Source of the DNA: Erythrobacter ani
GTDB taxonomy: Bacteria > Pseudomonadota > Alphaproteobacteria > Sphingomonadales > Sphingomonadaceae
Direction: 5' to 3'
NCBI RefSeq assembly: GCF_019204025.1
Contig: NZ_JAGSPB010000002.1
Span: forward strand, 186,001-250,000
Length of the DNA: 64,000 bases
Shown here: piece by piece, positions 50,394-59,442 of the stretch
Position numbering within the stretch: the stretch's first letter is position 1
Layout of the letters: every line of letters starts with the position of its first letter
Position numbers and translations under genes: made by a program
The notes under the pieces: generated by a model
Seen by the model: only the letters and a program-made list of their open reading frames with translations
What the model was told of the DNA's origin: nothing
Database searches by the model: none

Positions 50394-52304
50394 TCATTCT
50401 CCCTTAGGCTCCACCACGCAGAGCACCGCCTCGACCTGCACCTGTCCGCCTTCGCTGGCGGAAAGCTCGGTGACCGTCCCGTCGAAGGGCGCGGTGAGCG
50501 CGTGCTCCATCTTCATCGCCTCGAGCACCATCAGTCGTTGGCCCGCCGTAACCGCATCGCCCTCGGCCACATCGACCGCAATGACCTTGCCCGGCATGGG
50601 TGCGAGGATAGCGCCGTCGGCGGCGGAGGCGTGGCCTGCACCGTCAAAACGCCGTGAGAGTACACGGGTGGTACCTTGGAAGGGAAAAATCACTCCTCCC
50701 TCGATTTCGTTCCAATTGGCGTCGAAGGCTGCAGCCCGCGCTTCGGCAGTGACTTTCCCGACCAGCGCACTTCCGTCCGATCCACTAAACGTAACCTCGG
50801 TCATGCTTTCTGCATTCATTCGAAAGCCGCGCAATTCTCGATACTCAAAGGATCCTCGACTTCCGCCCGCAAGGCTCTCCCAAGCCAAGTGCCATTGGGC
50901 AGCCGCGGCTAAATCCAACTCTTTGCGTGACGGTATTTCTGAAGGGATCAAACTCTCTATGTTGCGCTCAATGAAGCCAGTATCGAGATTGCCTGCCCTG
51001 AAATCCGGGTTTGCCAGACACCGCCAGACAAATCCGAGGTTAGTTTTCACCGGTGCTACAATGCTGCGGTCCAGCATGTTAAGCATCTCATCGATTGCTG
51101 TTTCGCGATCGCTTTCGTGCACGATCAATTTGCCGATCATTGGATCATAAAATGGAGAAACGAGCCCGCCCCTAGTTACACCGCGATCAAATCGTGCTCC
51201 GTAGTCTTCTATAGCGAAGTGATCCAACCGCCCCGTGCTCGGCAAGAACCCTTTCGCCGGATCCTCCGCATAAAGCCGCGCTTCGATGGCGTGGCCATTA
51301 ATCGACAGCTCTTCCTGCTTCAGCGGGATCGCCTCCCCGCTTGCGACCCTTAGTTGCCATTCCACCAAATCCACGCCCGTGATCTCTTCGGTCACCGGGT
51401 GTTCGACCTGCAGGCGCGTGTTCATTTCCATGAAGAAGATGCGGTCGGCGCGCAGGCCTTCGCTTGCGTCGGCGATGAATTCGATCGTGCCTGCGCCCTC
51501 GTAATCGACCGCCTTGGCGGCGCGCACGGCGGCGGCGCAGATTTCCTCGCGCGTGGCCTCATCCATGCCGGGAGCGGGGGCTTCCTCGATCACCTTCTGG
51601 TGGCGGCGCTGGAGCGAGCAGTCGCGTTCGAACAGGTGGACGACATTGCCGTGGCTATCGCCGAACACCTGCACTTCGATATGGCGGGGCGAGGTGATCC
51701 ATTTTTCCAGCAGCACCTCGTCATTGGAGAAGCTGGCCTTGGCCTCGCGCCGGCAGCTTTCGAGGCTCGCCTCGAAGTCCTCGGCCGCGTCGACCTTGCG
51801 CATCCCCTTGCCGCCGCCGCCTGCGACCGCCTTGATCAGCACGGGGTAGCCGATGGCGTCCGCTTCTGATTTCAGGCGCTCGACCGACTGGTCCTCGCCC
51901 AGATAGCCGGGCGTGACCGGCACGCCTGCATCCATCATCAGCTGCTTGGCGGCATCTTTCAGACCCATCGCCCGAATGCTCTCCGGCTTAGGCCCGACCC
52001 AGGTAAGCCCTGCGTCGATCACGGCCTGCGCGAAATCGACGTTTTCTGACAGAAAGCCATACCCCGGATGGATCGCATCCGCGCCGGTTTCCTTGGCCGC
52101 GGCGATGATCTTTTCGCCCACCAGATAGCTTTCCGCCGCGGGTGAGGGGCCGATATGCACCGCCTCGTCTGCCGTGCGCGTGTGCAGCGCCTTGGCATCG
52201 GCATCGGAATAGACCGCGACCGTTGCGATCCCCATGGCGCGCGCAGTGCGGATGATCCGGCAGGCGATCTCGCCGCGATTGGCGATGAGGAGCTTTTTCA
52301 TCAT
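50394..52304 (-). CDS. Acyl-CoA carboxylase, biotin carboxylase/carrier (alpha) subunit
   Basis: 636 residues. The N-terminal biotin carboxylase domain (KKLLIANRGEIACRI; ATP loop AVAGGGGKGMRKVDAAEDF; HIEVQVFGDSHGNVVHLFERDCS; EMNTRLQVEHPVTE) covers about 450 residues, then a linker/BT domain, and the C-terminal biotinyl domain carries the biotin lysine in VLEAMKMEHAL near residue 603. ATG at 52304 overlaps the upstream stop by four bases. Bases about 50690-51230, encoding the region after the carboxylase core, are visibly lower in GC than the rest and may be a recombinant or divergent tract. Confidence 0.93.
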   Translation of the reverse strand: MMKKLLIANRGEIACRIIRTARAMGIATVAVYSDADAKALHTRTADEAVHIGPSPAAESYLVGEKIIAAAKETGADAIHPGYGFLSENVDFAQAVIDAGLTWVGPKPESIRAMGLKDAAKQLMMDAGVPVTPGYLGEDQSVERLKSEADAIGYPVLIKAVAGGGGKGMRKVDAAEDFEASLESCRREAKASFSNDEVLLEKWITSPRHIEVQVFGDSHGNVVHLFERDCSLQRRHQKVIEEAPAPGMDEATREEICAAAVRAAKAVDYEGAGTIEFIADASEGLRADRIFFMEMNTRLQVEHPVTEEITGVDLVEWQLRVASGEAIPLKQEELSINGHAIEARLYAEDPAKGFLPSTGRLDHFAIEDYGARFDRGVTRGGLVSPFYDPMIGKLIVHESDRETAIDEMLNMLDRSIVAPVKTNLGFVWRCLANPDFRAGNLDTGFIERNIESLIPSEIPSRKELDLAAAAQWHLAWESLAGGSRGSFEYRELRGFRMNAESMTEVTFSGSDGSALVGKVTAEARAAAFDANWNEIEGGVIFPFQGTTRVLSRRFDGAGHASAADGAILAPMPGKVIAVDVAEGDAVTAGQRLMVLEAMKMEHALTAPFDGTVTELSASEGGQVQVEAVLCVVEPKGE

Positions 52305-52780
52305 TCCTCAGGCGCCCCCAGACAGCCTTCCTCGATATGGCTGTAGGCGATGCCTGCGATCTTCCATTCACCGTCGACCCGGACGAGGTTGAAGACGTTG
52401 GTGCCGCAATGCGACCGCATGCCGTCGATAAGGAAATCGAAATTCGCCACCACCGTTGCGACGGGGCCCTGTTGCATCACCGTCATATCCCAGATTGGTT
52501 CTTCGATATCGGCATCCGCCGCCGAGATGCCAGCGATGAGCACTTCGAGAGGCTGGGTCCGCAGCCGGTCCTCGCCGTCCTGCTCTTCGATGACCGTCAC
52601 GGTTGCGCAGTCGATGGAGTGGGTCGCCATCGCCTCCGTATCTTTTGCGTTGAATCCGGCCATGAACGCCTGGACAGCCTCTATCACGCGGGCCTGTTCG
52701 GCACCCTCGTCGGCGGGATTGGCGTGTGCAGGGGCGGCGAAAAGCAGCGCGATGGCTGCGAGTGCTGATAGTCCTCTCAT
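52301..52780 (-). CDS. SnoaL/NTF2-like fold exported protein
   Basis: 159 residues. A signal peptide (RGLSALAAIALLFAAPAHANP) precedes an NTF2-like cone fold: ARVIEAVQAFMAGFNAKDTEAMATHSIDCATVTVIEEQ, PIWDMTVMQQGPVATVVANFDFLIDGMRSHCGTNVFNLVRVDGEWKIAGIAYS. These small proteins often bind hydrophobic ligands or act as isomerases. It overlaps the carboxylase alpha start by four bases, so it is first in that operon and translationally linked. A periplasmic protein in a carboxylase operon is odd; whether it helps acyl-CoA metabolism is unclear. Confidence 0.78.
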   Translation of the reverse strand: MRGLSALAAIALLFAAPAHANPADEGAEQARVIEAVQAFMAGFNAKDTEAMATHSIDCATVTVIEEQDGEDRLRTQPLEVLIAGISAADADIEEPIWDMTVMQQGPVATVVANFDFLIDGMRSHCGTNVFNLVRVDGEWKIAGIAYSHIEEGCLGAPEE

Positions 52781-52813
52781 GGCCTGAAGCGCTACGCCAG
52801 CAGGCGCTCCGCT

Positions 52814-53785
52814 TCAAGCCTTCGCAGGAGAGGCCGGGGCGGGCCGGAAATCCCTGATGCCCCAGGTGATCGGCCCGTCGGGGTGTTTTTCCCGGTTGAT
52901 CGCCGCGGAAAGAAACGCGCGTGCACCGTGCCATGCCTTTTCCCAGCGCGGCACATAGGTTCGCGAATTCCACGCCTCGGTCCCGCGCGCGCGCACCTTG
53001 CGACCGATCGCGCCGTAAATGCGCGCGGCGGAAAGCACCGCCCAGCGGCTGCGGAAGGGAAGGCGGGCCGCGCCGACACGCGCTGCAGCCTCGTGCTTTT
53101 CGACGAGATCGACGAGGCGCGCGGCCATTTCGGCGAGCTCTTCGCGGTGATGCGGCTTGGTATGCTGGCCCGGCTCGATATCCTGTTCAACCAGCCAGAG
53201 TGCGGGGAGATAGCAGCGACCGGCCGCATCATCCTCGACGATGTCGCGCGCGATATTCGAAAGCTGGAAAGCGAGGCCAAGATCGTTTGCGCGGTCGAGC
53301 GTATCCTGATCGCGCGGGTCCACGCCCATGATCACCGCCATCATCACGCCGACAGCGCCCGCCACATGATAGCAATAGCGCATCATGTCGGCCTCGGTGC
53401 GCGGGCGCCAGTCTTCCGCGTCGAGCGCGAAGCCCGCAATCACATCTTCTGCCATTGCGCGGGTCAGGCCGCATTCGCGCGACACCACGCCGAGCGCGTC
53501 GAAAGCCGGGTCTCCGGTGCGCTCGCCTGCAAACGCCTTGTCGGTGAGCCCGCGGATCAGCATCAGCCGATCCTCCAGATCGGATTGATCGCCAAGTTCG
53601 CCGCCCATTACCTGATTGTCCGCGATATCGTCGCACTGCCGGCACCAGGCATACAGCAGCCAGGCGCGCTCGCGGGTTTGCTCATCGAACAGGCGCGATG
53701 CGGCGGAAAAGCTGTGCGATCCGTGCTTGATGACGCGGTGCGCGTGATCGACCAGAGCGGCCCGTTGTTCGGCATCGACGTTCAT
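52814..53785 (-). CDS. crtB: Phytoene synthase
   Basis: 323 residues of the squalene/phytoene synthase family. It condenses two geranylgeranyl diphosphates to phytoene. The first acidic motif is in YAWCRQCDDIADN near residue 52, and the second in LAFQLSNIARDIVEDDAAGRCYLPALWL; HGSHSFSAASRLF and ARRMLY-like segments are also present. It is the distal gene of crtY-crtI-LOG-crtB, 55 bases after the LOG gene, and runs toward the acyl-CoA carboxylase operon on the same strand. Confidence 0.95.
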   Translation of the reverse strand: MNVDAEQRAALVDHAHRVIKHGSHSFSAASRLFDEQTRERAWLLYAWCRQCDDIADNQVMGGELGDQSDLEDRLMLIRGLTDKAFAGERTGDPAFDALGVVSRECGLTRAMAEDVIAGFALDAEDWRPRTEADMMRYCYHVAGAVGVMMAVIMGVDPRDQDTLDRANDLGLAFQLSNIARDIVEDDAAGRCYLPALWLVEQDIEPGQHTKPHHREELAEMAARLVDLVEKHEAAARVGAARLPFRSRWAVLSAARIYGAIGRKVRARGTEAWNSRTYVPRWEKAWHGARAFLSAAINREKHPDGPITWGIRDFRPAPASPAKA

Positions 53786-53840
53786 TTACTGTGCCGCTCC
53801 GGAGGGCGCGGGTTGGCTGGGTATTGGCTCTGACAAGGCC

Positions 53841-54431
53841 TTACAGCTCCTCGGCCTTCATCTTGAAGATCGGCGTGTGCGGTTTGTAGCTTTCCATCTT
53901 GGCGAGAAGTTCGCTGAGCGTGTCGGCCGAAATGAGGATGTTCTGGTGCGCGGGACGCACGAAGCCAACCGCCGCCATCTTCGCATTGAACCGGATCAGG
54001 TCATCGTAGAACCCGAAAGCATTGAGCAGGCCGACCGGGTCGGAATGATAGCCAAGCTGCGCCCAGCTCATCGCTTCCCACAGTTCATCCATGGTACCGA
54101 CCCCGCCCGGGATGGTGACGAAGCCATCGCTGAGGTCGGTGAAGCGCTGCTTGCGCTGGTGCATGCCGGTTACCGTGATGAGCTCGTCGCAATTGTGGTT
54201 GGCGACCTCGGAATTCACCAGCGCTTCCGGGATGACGCCGACAACCTCGCCGCCCGCATCCTTCGCGCCCTTGGCCACCGCGCCCATCAGGCCGAGCCTG
54301 CCGCCGCCATAGACAACACCGATCCCGCGCTCGGCGAGGCCGGTGCCGACATCGCGGGCGAGTTCAAGATAGCGCGGGTCTTCGGGAGAGGCGGAGCCGC
54401 AATAGACGGCGATGCGTTTCATCGTGCTCAT
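53841..54431 (-). CDS. LOG family (TIGR00730) protein, cytokinin-riboside phosphorylase type
   Basis: 196 residues with a Rossmann fold: AVYCGSASPEDPRYLELARDVGTGLAERGIGVVYGGGRLGLMGAVAKGA, and the family signature PGGVGTMDELWEAMSWAQLG near residue 113. LOG proteins release free base from nucleoside monophosphates; in bacteria they are often of uncertain role. The ATG overlaps the crtI stop by four bases, so it is cotranslated with the carotenoid genes, an unusual partner. No other cytokinin genes are seen. A start at 54422 (MKRIAVYC) is an alternative. Confidence 0.88.
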   Translation of the reverse strand: MSTMKRIAVYCGSASPEDPRYLELARDVGTGLAERGIGVVYGGGRLGLMGAVAKGAKDAGGEVVGVIPEALVNSEVANHNCDELITVTGMHQRKQRFTDLSDGFVTIPGGVGTMDELWEAMSWAQLGYHSDPVGLLNAFGFYDDLIRFNAKMAAVGFVRPAHQNILISADTLSELLAKMESYKPHTPIFKMKAEEL

Positions 54432-56017
54432 GCGGTCGCTTTAATCGCCAAGTCCTCCAGCACAAGGCCCGCGGTCGCTTTCGCGCTGCCCACGACGCCA
54501 GGGATGCCCGCGCCTGGATGAGTGCCCGCGCCGACGAGGTAGAAATTGTCGATCACATCGTCGCGGTTGTGGCCGCGCAGATAGGCGCTCTGCCACAGCA
54601 CGGGCTCCAGGCTGAACGCGCTGCCCATATGGGCGTTGAGGTCCTGCTTGAAATCCTTCGGCGCATAGCTGAACTTGGTTACGATGCGGTCGTGAATGTC
54701 GGGGATCAGGCGGCGTCCGATCTCGTCGAGGATCGCCTTTTCCAGCTTGGGTCCGACCTGATCCCAATCGACCGGCATCTTGCCCATGTGCGCGACGGGT
54801 ACGAGCGCGTAGAACGTGCTCTTGCCCGCAGGTGCCATGCTTGGATCGGTCACGGTCGGGTGGTGCAGGTAAATCGAGAAATCCTGCGGCAATACGCCGT
54901 GCTTGTAGATGTCGTCGACCAGCCCCTTGTAGCGCGGGCCGAACAGGATCATGTGATGCGCAATACCGGGCCACGCCCCTTCGAGCCCGAAATGAACGAC
55001 GAACAAAGAGGGTGAATAACTTTTACGGTTCAAGGACTTGGTGTATTTCTTGCCGCGTTCGGAATTGCCCAGCAAGTCCTTGTACGAATGCATGATGTCG
55101 GCATTGGAGGCGACCGCATCGAAGCGCTGCTTCCACCCGCTTTCGGTCTCGACCTCGGTCGCCTTGGTCCCGAGTGTGTGCACTTCCTTCACGCCGTCGG
55201 CGAGGCGCATGGTCCCGCCGAGCCGTTCGAAATGACGCACCATTCCGGCGATGAGGCGATTGGTCCCGCCGCGCGCCCACCAGACGCCGCCGTCCTTTTC
55301 CAGCTTGTGGATCAGCGCGTAGATAGAGCTCGTTTTCATCGGACTGCCGCCGACCAGCAGCGTATGGAAACTGAACGCCTCGCGCAGGCGATCATCCTTG
55401 ATGTAGCTCGATACGAGATCGTAGACGCTGCGCCACGCCCTCTTCTTGACCAGCGCGGGTGCGGCCTTCAGCATCGATTTGAAATCGAGGAACGGCTTGT
55501 GACCGAGCTTCACATAGCCTTCTTCGAACACTTCGGCGGAATATTCGAGGAAACGCTGATAGCCCACGACATCGTCCGGGTTCAGCTTGGCGATTTCGGC
55601 GTTCAGTTCCTCTTCGTCGTTCGAGTAATCGAAATTCGTGCCATCGGGCCAGTTGAGCCGATAGAATGGGTGGACCTTCATCAGTTCGACATCGTCGGCG
55701 ATGTCGTGGCCGGTCAGCTCCCACAGTTCCTTCAGGCAGGGAGGGTCGGTAATGACGGTGGGGCCTGCATCGAAGGTGAAGCCGTCCTTTTCCCAGAAAT
55801 ACGCGCGCCCGCCCGGCTTGTCGCGCTTTTCCACCACAGTGGTCATGATGCCTGCTGATTGCAGCCGGATTGCCAGCGCCATCCCGCCAAAGCCCGCGCC
55901 GATCACGCAGGCGGTCTTGCCTGCGTATTTCTTCGCGATGTCGGGATTGATGCCCTTTCCTGCGCCAATCGACGGAGAAAGGTTAAGGCTCGGCGTGTCG
56001 TGCATATCGGCGTTCAT
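54428..56017 (-). CDS. crtI: Phytoene desaturase
   Basis: 529 residues from the ATG at 56017, which overlaps the crtY stop by four bases; longer frames lack homology. It is the bacterial CrtI-type FAD enzyme converting phytoene to lycopene. The dinucleotide-binding start is ACVIGAGFGGMALAIRLQSAGIMTTVVEKRDKPGGRAYFWEKDGFTFDAGPTVI and the diagnostic C-terminal end is YLVGAGTHPGAGIPGVVGSAKATAGLVLEDL. Membrane-associated. Its product is cyclised by CrtY from the gene upstream. Confidence 0.95.
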   Translation of the reverse strand: MNADMHDTPSLNLSPSIGAGKGINPDIAKKYAGKTACVIGAGFGGMALAIRLQSAGIMTTVVEKRDKPGGRAYFWEKDGFTFDAGPTVITDPPCLKELWELTGHDIADDVELMKVHPFYRLNWPDGTNFDYSNDEEELNAEIAKLNPDDVVGYQRFLEYSAEVFEEGYVKLGHKPFLDFKSMLKAAPALVKKRAWRSVYDLVSSYIKDDRLREAFSFHTLLVGGSPMKTSSIYALIHKLEKDGGVWWARGGTNRLIAGMVRHFERLGGTMRLADGVKEVHTLGTKATEVETESGWKQRFDAVASNADIMHSYKDLLGNSERGKKYTKSLNRKSYSPSLFVVHFGLEGAWPGIAHHMILFGPRYKGLVDDIYKHGVLPQDFSIYLHHPTVTDPSMAPAGKSTFYALVPVAHMGKMPVDWDQVGPKLEKAILDEIGRRLIPDIHDRIVTKFSYAPKDFKQDLNAHMGSAFSLEPVLWQSAYLRGHNRDDVIDNFYLVGAGTHPGAGIPGVVGSAKATAGLVLEDLAIKATA

Positions 56018-57222
56018 GCCGTTTTCTCCGATTTGAGGGGCTTCCCTCGCTTGAATATCGCGGTCATCGCGCGAAAAATAGATACGGGCGGATTCCCCCA
56101 AAGGACGCGGACCTTGTCGAAGCGGGACGAGCGCGCCGCATAAAATCGCTCGATCAGCCCTTTTCGAAGGCTGTAGAACCTCTGGAATACGTTTACCCGC
56201 GCATCCGGGTCCGCCGCGAAGAACAAAAACCTCCCCAGCAGGCGGTAATATCCGGTGCTGCGCCAATGGCGGCGCGCGCGCGATTCCATGATTTCAGTGA
56301 GGCGGTCTGCGGGCAGATCGGCCTTTTCGGCGATCGCCAGCGCGTTTCCGACCGCAATCGGAATGGTGTAGCTGGTGAGCGGATGGGTAAACCCGCCGCG
56401 CGCGCCCGCTATCACGACGCCGGGAATGCGGACCTCGTCCTGATAGGCGGTGAAATCGCCCCCCGTCAGCACCGGCAGCACACCGCTTTCGTGACCGACC
56501 ACGGCGTGATCGTCCCACCCGTGCTCATGCGAATAGCTGTCTATGCGCGAGGCAAGTGCGGCGCGGTCGATCAAGGGTTCGTCGGCGTAATAAGTGTCCT
56601 CGACAAACACGTCCTTCTCGCCGAGCGGCAGGACGTAAACGAAACGGTAGGCCCCGCCATTGCCGTGCGGGGCGACCTGATCGACGGCGGCATCCATTAT
56701 GACCGGCCGATGGACGTTATGGTCGTCTGGCAGGCGCATGTGGCGACCGACGAACACCTGCCATCCGCCCCGCAGATGCTTGCTCGGGGCAAAGCTGCGG
56801 CAGTCGATCACCGTGCCTGCACCAATTCGCGTGCCGTCGTCGAAATCGACGCCGCTTGCGTCAAGCGACGCGGCACGGCGGCCCAGTTGCAGCGTGCCTT
56901 CAGGCAGCAGGCGGGACAGCGCTGTGTGAAAATCCACCGAGGACATCGATCGATAGCCGGTTTCGAGCGTGCGGGAATATTTCGGGAAACGAACGTCGTA
57001 GCCCTCGTCCCATGCCGTCTGCTTGATTGGGGCGAGCAGCGCCCTGCCTGCCTTGTCGAGGTCGCTTTCGAACCAGCTCCAGCGGTGGTTCCCGCCTAGC
57101 ACACTGCCTCCTTCGATCAGGGCAAGGCGGAGGAAGGGGCGGTGCTGATGGAGGGCAAGAGCAATCAATCCGCCGGCAAGGCCGCCGCCAACGATTGCGA
57201 TATCGAAATGTGAGTCGGTCAT
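56014..57222 (-). CDS. crtY: Lycopene beta-cyclase
   Basis: 402 residues of the CrtY flavoprotein family. FDIAIVGGGLAGGLIALAL is the FAD/NAD-binding start; GNHRWSWFESDLDKAG is the CrtY-type loop; FVYVLPLGEKDVFVEDTYYADEPLID and GVVIAGARGGFTHPLTSYTIPIAVGNALAIAEKAD complete the fold. It cyclises lycopene to beta-carotene. It is first in the operon crtY-crtI-LOG-crtB. No hydroxylase (crtZ) or ketolase (crtW) is in the window, so the end product is decided elsewhere. It diverges from the MipA/OmpV gene. Confidence 0.93.
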   Translation of the reverse strand: MTDSHFDIAIVGGGLAGGLIALALHQHRPFLRLALIEGGSVLGGNHRWSWFESDLDKAGRALLAPIKQTAWDEGYDVRFPKYSRTLETGYRSMSSVDFHTALSRLLPEGTLQLGRRAASLDASGVDFDDGTRIGAGTVIDCRSFAPSKHLRGGWQVFVGRHMRLPDDHNVHRPVIMDAAVDQVAPHGNGGAYRFVYVLPLGEKDVFVEDTYYADEPLIDRAALASRIDSYSHEHGWDDHAVVGHESGVLPVLTGGDFTAYQDEVRIPGVVIAGARGGFTHPLTSYTIPIAVGNALAIAEKADLPADRLTEIMESRARRHWRSTGYYRLLGRFLFFAADPDARVNVFQRFYSLRKGLIERFYAARSSRFDKVRVLWGNPPVSIFRAMTAIFKRGKPLKSEKTA

Positions 57223-57393
57223 TCGTCGCTGGCCCTAGGCGAACGGGCGCTGCCGGGCAATGTCACTGACAGGCCGAGAGAATTTCGCCGCATCCGGCGC
57301 GCTTCCGGGCGAGTAACTGTGGAACCTGAAACGCCAGCGTTCATTAACGTGCCGGGTCGTAAAAGCGATCCTTGTCCAAAGGAGCGATCCCGA

Positions 57394-58389
57394 ATGTCCA
57401 GCCCACGCTTTCTCGCACCGATTGTGCCCTTTGCCCTCTGTCTCGCGATTGCGGTGCCCGCGGCGGCGAAAACCGCCACGCTGGAGGACAATGAGTTCGA
57501 CCTATCGGTAACGGACGGTGAGGCGGAAGCCGTGCCTGCGCAAAGTGAGGCCTCGCAACCAGAGGGGCGCGTCCAGACGGCCGGCCGACAGGGACCGCCT
57601 GGCGGATTTCCCGGCGGCAAACCGGTCTTTGACGAGACATGGGCGACGGTCGGCATCGGTGCTGGTCTTGTGCCCAGCTATTCGGGCTCGGACAATTACA
57701 TCGTCTTTCCCTTGCCCTTGATCGTGGGGCGAGTGGGCGGGATTGGCGTGAGCCCCAACGGACCCGGTTTCGCGCTTGATTTCCTGTCGGAGGCGCCCAG
57801 CGGCGCGCCGCCTGAAACCAGCTTTTCCTTCGGCCCCGCCTTCCGGTTCCGCAATGATCGCGACGGGGACATCGAAGACCCCGTGGTCGAGCTTACCGAA
57901 GACCTCGAAACCGCGATCGAAGTCGGCGCGCAGGGCGGAGTGAGCTTTCCCGGCGTGTTTAAGCGGGGTGACCGGGTTTCGCTCAGCACGCAGGTGCGCT
58001 GGGACATCCTCGGCGCGCATAACGGCATGCTGATAGAACCGAGTGTCGGCTATTTTACCCCGATCGGCCGTGGCATGGCGCTGCAGCTTTCGGGCAATCT
58101 CAGCTTTGTCGACGATGATTTCGCCGACTATTATTACACCGTGACCCCGCAGCAGAGCGCGGATAGCGGTCTTCCGCTGTTCACTGCCGATGGCGGGCTG
58201 AACAGCGTGGGTGCGCTCGCGATCCTTACGGTGGATCTGGATGGCAACGTGCTAAACGGCGGGTTCAACATTTACGGTATCGGCGGGTATTCGCGACTGG
58301 TCGGCGATGCTGCCGATACGCCGTTCACTTCGATCCAGGGAAGCGCGAACCAGCTGATCGGCGGGATTGGGATCGGGTATACATTTTGA
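57394..58389 (+). CDS. MipA/OmpV family outer-membrane protein
   Basis: 331 residues. AAGGAG precedes the ATG at 57394; a longer frame to 57319 is not used. The signal peptide FALCLAIAVPAAAKT is followed by an acidic spacer and the barrel: WATVGIGAGLVPSYSGSDNYIVFPLPLIVGRVGGIGVSPNGPG matches the MipA/OmpV signature. The end QLIGGIGIGYTF has the terminal phenylalanine of outer-membrane barrels. Such proteins have been linked to the murein scaffold and to osmotic or drug stress. Transcribed divergently from crtY. Confidence 0.88.
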   Translation: MSSPRFLAPIVPFALCLAIAVPAAAKTATLEDNEFDLSVTDGEAEAVPAQSEASQPEGRVQTAGRQGPPGGFPGGKPVFDETWATVGIGAGLVPSYSGSDNYIVFPLPLIVGRVGGIGVSPNGPGFALDFLSEAPSGAPPETSFSFGPAFRFRNDRDGDIEDPVVELTEDLETAIEVGAQGGVSFPGVFKRGDRVSLSTQVRWDILGAHNGMLIEPSVGYFTPIGRGMALQLSGNLSFVDDDFADYYYTVTPQQSADSGLPLFTADGGLNSVGALAILTVDLDGNVLNGGFNIYGIGGYSRLVGDAADTPFTSIQGSANQLIGGIGIGYTF

Positions 58390-58434
58390 TCTTGCGCACT
58401 CGGTCGAGGTGATCCGGAGTGTTCGGAAAACGCT

Positions 58435-59328
58435 CTAAGTTTTCGGCAACTCTCGTATCAGTTGCCCAAGCCAGTCGGCAAACGCTCTGGCGCGGGCGTT
58501 CATTCGTCGTCCGGCTGGCGAGCATAGCCATAATTCGCCCGATTCCAGTTGCCAGTCAGGGAGCAATCTGACCAATTCCGGCGATCCGAGTTCGCGCTGG
58601 ACCATCCGCTCGCTCACGATTGCGCAGCCGAGGCCGTGCAGGATCGCCGATCGCAATCCGTCGGCGGCGCTGATCGTCAGCCTGGGTGCAAATGTGACGC
58701 GTTCTTGCGTTTGGCCTTTTGAAAAAACCCAGTTGCGCCCCGTCCACGGCGCATAGTCGATCCAGTCAAGCGTCAGCAGATCGCGCGGGTGTGTGGGCGT
58801 GTCTCGTCCGATGAGGTAGTTCGCCCCAGCCACTACGATCCGCGCAGGAGTGTCGATCCGGCGGGCGATGATCGCGCTGTCCTGCAATGAACCGCCGCGC
58901 AAGGCGAGGTCGATCCCTTCACCGACGAGATCCACCCGCCTGTCATCCAGCACGAGGTCGAGCGTCAGATCCGGATGCCGCTCGCTGAATTCGGTAAAGC
59001 GCGGGACGATGACTTCGCTGGCATAAGCGGGCGGGGCGGCAACCCTGAGCGGACCGCGCAGGTTCGCGGCTTCGTCGCGCGCGGCGGCCTCGGCAGCGTC
59101 CGCTTCGTCCAGCGTGGTGCGCGCCTGCGCGAGGAAACGCCTCCCGGCTTCCGTCAGAGAACTGCCCCGCGTCGAACGCACCAGCAATTGCACCCCAAGA
59201 TACGCTTCGAGCGCGGCGAGCGATTTGCTTATCGTCGGTTGCCCTACGCCGAGCCGCTTCGCCGCAGCGGTGATCGAACCCGCATCGATCACTGCGACGA
59301 AGTTCTCCATGGCGGCCAGACGGTCCAT
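58435..59328 (-). CDS. LysR family transcriptional regulator
   Basis: 297 residues from ATG 59328 (MDRLAAMENFVAVIDAGSIT); ATG 59340 is four codons further out. The N-terminal helix-turn-helix is ENFVAVIDAGSITAAAKRLGVGQPTISKSLAALEAYLGVQLLVRSTRGSSLTEAG, and the co-inducer domain runs from LRGPLRVAAPPAYASEVIVPRFTEF to the end. It is divergent from the beta-hydroxyacid dehydrogenase gene, the classical arrangement for a LysR protein and its target. Confidence 0.92.
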   Translation of the reverse strand: MDRLAAMENFVAVIDAGSITAAAKRLGVGQPTISKSLAALEAYLGVQLLVRSTRGSSLTEAGRRFLAQARTTLDEADAAEAAARDEAANLRGPLRVAAPPAYASEVIVPRFTEFSERHPDLTLDLVLDDRRVDLVGEGIDLALRGGSLQDSAIIARRIDTPARIVVAGANYLIGRDTPTHPRDLLTLDWIDYAPWTGRNWVFSKGQTQERVTFAPRLTISAADGLRSAILHGLGCAIVSERMVQRELGSPELVRLLPDWQLESGELWLCSPAGRRMNARARAFADWLGQLIRELPKT

Positions 59329-59442
59329 ATATTCCTCCATGGAATGATTGATATGAAGATCGGCTCACTACAACACTGATAAGGAATGGTCCATTTCATG
59401 CGGATCGGAGGCCAGCCGCCTCTCTTTCGAATGGAGGCAAAT

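Noticed and set aside
56018..56266. 83-codon N-terminal extension of CrtI
   Set aside because: It lies inside crtY; the ATG at 56017 with the four-base overlap gives the normal CrtI length.
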